Shown one piece after another: positions 60,950 to 64,000 of a DNA stretch of 64,000 bases (its first letter is position 1; the number at the start of each line of letters is the position of its first letter). Position numbers and translations under genes: made by a program. The notes beneath the pieces are model-generated. The model saw only the letters and a program-made list of their open reading frames with translations, was not told where the DNA came from and ran no database searches. The DNA comes from Streptomyces natalensis ATCC 27448 (GTDB lineage: Bacteria > Actinomycetota > Actinomycetes > Streptomycetales > Streptomycetaceae). Where the stretch lies: contig NZ_JRKI01000008.1 in the NCBI RefSeq assembly GCF_000935125.1, positions 124,001 to 188,000 on the forward strand. The letters are read 5' to 3'.

Positions 60950-62746
60950 ATGGCAGCCACCCGCGCCCACATCAACACCCACGTCCACCCTCACACCCAC
61001 AAGACACCGGACATCCCCGCCCCGGCGACCATGGCGGGACTGGTCCGGGCGCAGTGGGGCGATCACCGTCCAGGCGTGAAGTCCGGCGAGGGCACGCTCA
61101 CCCACCATGAGGTCGCCGCCGGGGCGGCGGCGCGGGCCGCATTGTTCGGGGAGCTGCTGCCGCGGGGCGCGGAGCCGCATATCGGGGTGCTGCTCGACAA
61201 CGTGCCCGAATACCCGCTGTGGCTCGCTGCGGCGGCGCTCGCCGGTGCTGCCGTGGCGGGGATCAACCCCACCCGGCGCGGGCCCGAGCTGGCCCGCGAC
61301 ATCGCCCACACCGACTGCGCGCTGCTGATCACCGAACGCGCCCACCTGCCCCTGCTGGCCGGTCTGGACCTGACCGTCCCGCCCGAGCGCGTCCTCGTCG
61401 TGGACGACCCCGCCTACCGCGAGCTGCTCGGGCCCTACGCGCAGGCCCGTCCCGACGCGCTCACCGGCGCCGCCCCCACCCCCGCCTCCCGGATGCTGCT
61501 CTACTTCACCTCCGGCTCCACCGGCGCCCCCAAGGCCGCACTCTGCACCCAGGGACGGCTGGCCGCCGCCGGGCACTCACTGGTCCGGTATTTCGGGGTG
61601 CGGCGGGAGGACGTCCACTACCTCTGCATGCCGATGTTCCACGGGAACGCCGTGATCGCCGGCTGGGCCCCGGCGCTGGCCGGCGGTGCCGCCGTCGCGC
61701 TGCGCCGCCGGTTTTCGGCCTCCGGCTTCTTCCCGGATGTCCGCCGCTACAAGGCCACGTATTTCACCTATGTCGGCCGCGCCGTCCAGTACCTGCTCGC
61801 CACCCCACCCGCGCCTGACGACCGCGACAACCCGCTGCGCACGGGATTCGGCACCGAGGCGGGTGCGGTCGATGCCGAGCGGTTCGCCGAGCGGTTCGGG
61901 GCGCCCCTGATAGAGGGATACGGCTCCTCCGAGGGCGGCGCGGCGCTTCAGCGGACACCGGACACCCCGCCCGGTGCCATCGGACGGCCCGCCCCCGGGG
62001 ACGATCTCGCCGTCGTCGACCCGGAGACCGGCGCCGAGCTGCCCCGCGCCCGCCTGGACGGCGACGGCCGGCTGATGAACGGCGACGAGGCCATAGGGGA
62101 GCTGGTCAACCGCGGCCGCAGCTCCTTCGAGGGCTACTGGCGCAACCCGGAGGCCACCGCCGCGCGGACCCGGGGCCGCCTGGAGGGCCGGGTCGGCACG
62201 GGCTGGTACTGGACCGGCGATCTGTTCTTCCGGGATACCGAGGGGTTCTTCCACTTCGCCGGCCGTACGGACGACCGGCTGCGGGTCGACAGCGAGAATC
62301 TCGCCGCGGCCATGATCGAGAACATCCTGGCCCGCTACGCACCAGCCACCGGCGTCGCCGTCTACGCCGTACCCGATCCCGTCGCCGGTGACCAGGTCAT
62401 GGCGGCCCTGGCCCTACGGGACGGCGCGGTGTTCGACCCGGAGGACTTTGTGGCCTTTCTCGCCGCGCAGCCCGACCTCGGGACGAAGATGGCGCCCCGC
62501 TTCGTACGGATCCTGGCCGCGCTCCCGGTGACGGCTACCAACAAGGTGCGCCGGGTCGCCCTGCGGCGGGCCGGATTCCGCTGCCCCGAACCGATCTGGT
62601 GGACGCCGTCGGCGGCCGGGCCCCCGGAGGCGGCCGGGCCGTCCGCCCGCGCCGGGCGCTCGTATCGCCGCTTCACCGAGGAGGACCGGGCCGCGCTGCT
62701 GGGCGAGTACCGGGACCATGGCCGCGCGCACCTCTTGGACGGGTGA
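60950..62746 (+). CDS. AMP-binding acyl-CoA synthetase-like protein
   Basis: About 598 residues from ATG 60950 (GTG 60887 is an alternative; neither has a strong ribosome site). Motifs: LLYFTSGSTGAPKAALCTQG (P-loop A3), IEGYGSSEGGAALQRT (A5), WYWTGDLFFRDTEGFFHFAGRTDDRLRVDSENLAA (A7-A8) and VTATNKVRRVALRRAG with the A10 Lys. It activates a carboxylic acid as acyl-AMP and probably transfers it to CoA. The closest look is to FadD17/FACL-type enzymes; the substrate is unknown. A His-rich start (HINTHVHPHTHK) is unusual. A hairpin shared with tRNA-Lys 2 follows. Confidence 0.87.
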   Translation: MAATRAHINTHVHPHTHKTPDIPAPATMAGLVRAQWGDHRPGVKSGEGTLTHHEVAAGAAARAALFGELLPRGAEPHIGVLLDNVPEYPLWLAAAALAGAAVAGINPTRRGPELARDIAHTDCALLITERAHLPLLAGLDLTVPPERVLVVDDPAYRELLGPYAQARPDALTGAAPTPASRMLLYFTSGSTGAPKAALCTQGRLAAAGHSLVRYFGVRREDVHYLCMPMFHGNAVIAGWAPALAGGAAVALRRRFSASGFFPDVRRYKATYFTYVGRAVQYLLATPPAPDDRDNPLRTGFGTEAGAVDAERFAERFGAPLIEGYGSSEGGAALQRTPDTPPGAIGRPAPGDDLAVVDPETGAELPRARLDGDGRLMNGDEAIGELVNRGRSSFEGYWRNPEATAARTRGRLEGRVGTGWYWTGDLFFRDTEGFFHFAGRTDDRLRVDSENLAAAMIENILARYAPATGVAVYAVPDPVAGDQVMAALALRDGAVFDPEDFVAFLAAQPDLGTKMAPRFVRILAALPVTATNKVRRVALRRAGFRCPEPIWWTPSAAGPPEAAGPSARAGRSYRRFTEEDRAALLGEYRDHGRAHLLDG

Positions 62747-62769
62747 ACCCGAAGAGGCCGCGGAACGCC

Positions 62770-62807
62770 GAAGTGGGCGCTCCCGGAGAACCGAGAACGC
62801 CCACTTC
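62770..62807. terminator. Terminator between the AMP-binding gene and tRNA-Lys 2
   Basis: GAAGTGGGCG (62770-62779) pairs with CGCCCACTTC (62798-62807). It works for the plus-strand gene and, 6 nt past the tRNA 3' end, for the tRNA on the minus strand. Confidence 0.85.
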
Positions 62808-62812
62808 ACAGG

Positions 62813-62886
62813 TGCGCCGCCAGGGACTCGAACCCCGGACCCGCTGATTAAGAGTCAGCTGCTCTAACCAACTGAGCTAGCGGCGC
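62813..62886 (-). tRNA. tRNA-Lys (anticodon CTT), copy 2
   Basis: Same 74-nt sequence as copy 1 (acceptor GCGCCGC, anticodon CTT, no encoded CCA), including a few identical bases beyond the 5' end (GCGCGCTGACG on the plus strand). The 3' flanks and terminators differ. Confidence 0.96.
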
Positions 62887-62925
62887 GCGCTGACGAAAGA
62901 AATACTACCTGGTCCGAAAGGGTGC

Positions 62926-63723
62926 TCATGACCACGCCCGGACCGGCCGCCCCGCGCTCCGCTCAGATCGCCAGCGAGAGCAGTACGGGAGCGGCCCTGC
63001 GGTTGAGGGTGTCGGCGGCCTGGCGCAAACGGTGGGCGTGCTCCAGGGGGGCATGGACAGGGCGAGGCAGCCGACCGTGGATCCGGCGGTGATCGGTACG
63101 GCCGCGCAGACCGTGCCGACGGCGTACTCCTGGAGGTCGAGCATCGGGACGGTGGGCGGCTGGCTGTCGAGCTTGTGGAAGAGGACCTTCTCGTTGGTGA
63201 TCGTCCGGGAGGTGAGCCGGGCGGTCTTGTGGCGCGAGAGGTGGTCTTTCCGGCCATCGTGGTCGAGCTGTGCCAGCAGGCATTTGCCCACCGCGCTGGC
63301 GTGGGCGGTGCGGCGGAATTCGGCCCACTCGTTGACCTTGGGAGCCAGCGGTCCGTCGGCGTAGTGCGTGATCTTGACCTCGCCGTCGATATAGCGGCTG
63401 ATGTAGACCGCCGCGCCCACCGAATCGCGCAGTTCGCCGAGGGTGACCTGCAACTTGTCGCGCAGGGCGTGATTCCGGGTGCCGCCGGAGCCCAACAGGA
63501 GCAGAGATTCACCCACGACGTACGCGCCGTCCGTGAGCTGATTGGCATAGCCCTCGCGTCGTAGCATCGACAGCATGTGGGCCAGGTGGCCTGTGGGCAT
63601 GCCGGTTTCGCGGGCGATCTGCGCGTCGGTCACGCCGTCGGCGTGCCTGGAGATCGTTTCGAGCACGCGAAGGGCGTACTGCACCGAATGGAACGGCGCG
63701 GTCGGCTCGGGCTTCAGCGCCAC
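62926..63723 (-). CDS. IclR-family regulator with an apparent C-terminal frameshift
   Basis: 265 residues as read, from GTG 63723 (GGGGGA upstream). The N-terminal winged HTH is SVQYALRVLETISRHADGVTDAQIARETGMPTGHLAHMLSMLRREGY; the IclR effector domain follows through GTVCAAVPITAGSTVGCLALSMP. After residue 224 the sequence becomes Ser/Arg/Pro-rich. In the next frame the expected IclR end is intact (LEHAHRLRQAADTLNRRAAPVLLSLAI, stop at 62963). The change occurs at a run of six G (63046-63051); one extra base would restore a 253-residue protein. Either a sequencing error or a genuine mutation. The target is unknown; the gene precedes tRNA-Lys 2. Confidence 0.85.
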   Translation of the reverse strand: MALKPEPTAPFHSVQYALRVLETISRHADGVTDAQIARETGMPTGHLAHMLSMLRREGYANQLTDGAYVVGESLLLLGSGGTRNHALRDKLQVTLGELRDSVGAAVYISRYIDGEVKITHYADGPLAPKVNEWAEFRRTAHASAVGKCLLAQLDHDGRKDHLSRHKTARLTSRTITNEKVLFHKLDSQPPTVPMLDLQEYAVGTVCAAVPITAGSTVGCLALSMPPWSTPTVCARPPTPSTAGPLPYCSRWRSERSAGRPVRAWS

Positions 63724-64000
63724 GGTGTCCCCCTAGCAGGTTGGTACCGCTTGCGTCGTCAACTCTCGTCGGCGGTCACGGCGGTGCATTGCGCGGGCCG
63801 TTCCCGGTCAACGGGGCTCGTATCACGATAGCGGTCAACGGCCCTCGATGGAGGGGGTCTTGACCGAAAGACATCCCTGTTCACGGGCCTGTTCAGCGGA
63901 GAGTTTCCCTGGCATATGTCATAGGCACAGGAGGGGTGTGGCGGTGCGCCGGGTCGCCGTGCCGTGACGTGCCGGAGCCCGGCCCTTGTGAGAGGGCCGG
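63724..64000. other. Upstream region of the IclR gene with direct repeats
   Basis: No gene begins here. CGGTCAACGG occurs twice (63805-63814 and 63832-63841), 27 nt apart, and a GGTCTTGACC inverted repeat follows (about 63857-63866). These are plausible IclR operators for autoregulation or for a gene beyond the window. Nothing else recognised. Confidence 0.5.

Noticed and set aside
55631..62886. Region between the two tRNA-Lys genes as an integrative element
   Set aside because: No integrase, excisionase, replication or transfer gene is found, and the genes look like ordinary chromosomal ones. Kept only as a possible recombination interval.

Overview
The window is high-GC actinobacterial DNA, almost certainly from a Streptomyces chromosome. 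The gene order rdgB - rph - nagF - nagE1 - nagE2 - MBL hydrolase - cysM - cysO - mec - DUF2017 is the arrangement I know from streptomycetes. A sporulation-type SsgA-like protein, DasR (dre) operators, a sortase-E-type LAxTG protein, frequent GTG starts and strong G/C at third codon positions agree with this. No plasmid, phage or insertion-sequence genes were recognised, so I read it as core or near-core chromosome with some variable patches.

Region 1 (1-11.4 kb) is housekeeping. It holds the end of a DUF2017 gene, an amino-acid permease and the Mec/CysO/CysM cysteine-synthesis unit, which sits behind a cysteine-rich leader peptide that is probably translated from a leaderless transcript. Next come an MBL-fold hydrolase, the N-acetylglucosamine PTS genes (two EIIC permeases and one EIIB, with several DasR-type operators), RNase PH, a lipoprotein and RdgB. 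Region 2 (11.4-18.8 kb) has a tRNA-Leu overlapped by one of two tandem HNH nucleases, a ProP-like carrier, a secreted protein coupled to a histidine kinase with no response regulator, Bcp, a DUF3618 protein, a GroES-like protein, and a guanidine-III riboswitch ahead of a Gdx-type SMR exporter.

Region 3 (18.9-32.9 kb) has a bifunctional penicillin-binding protein, a three-gene ABC exporter, an SGNH hydrolase, a DUF445 protein and a redox cluster. The cluster comprises a COG4315-type lipoprotein, a NuoF-like flavoprotein fused to a ferredoxin, and a ferric-reductase-like membrane protein, next to a PucR-type regulator. Region 4 (32.9-45.2 kb) mixes S1-domain, DUF1996, DUF4142, acyl-CoA ligase, YidC, FAH-family, Gfo/Idh and ROK genes. 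Three long related repeats (about 24.1-24.6, 27.5-27.9 and 42.3-42.8 kb) each fill the space between two convergent genes, begin at or inside the flanking stop codons, and supply the last residues of several proteins.

Region 5 (45.7-53.9 kb) starts with a LAxTG surface protein carrying a His-rich tandem repeat. A 2-aminoethylphosphonate-type uptake and breakdown operon follows: GntR regulator, FAD oxidoreductase, phosphonatase-like HAD hydrolase, ABC ATPase, two permeases and a binding lipoprotein. No PhnW aminotransferase is present. Region 6 (54-64 kb) has a NagD-like phosphatase, two identical tRNA-Lys(CTT) genes 7 kb apart, an SsgA-like protein translationally coupled to an unknown helical protein, a VanZ protein, a chitin-type LPMO with two dre-like operators, an acyl-CoA ligase, and an IclR regulator whose C-terminus is frameshifted at a six-base homopolymer.

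The GlcNAc PTS and the LPMO probably belong to one DasR-controlled chitin regulon although they lie 50 kb apart. The items I would look at first are the convergent-gene repeats, the cysteine leader with the CysO Gly-Gly-Met-Ala tail, the phosphonate operon that may use an oxidase in place of PhnW, the redox cluster, and the four-module HNH nuclease pair on tRNA-Leu.
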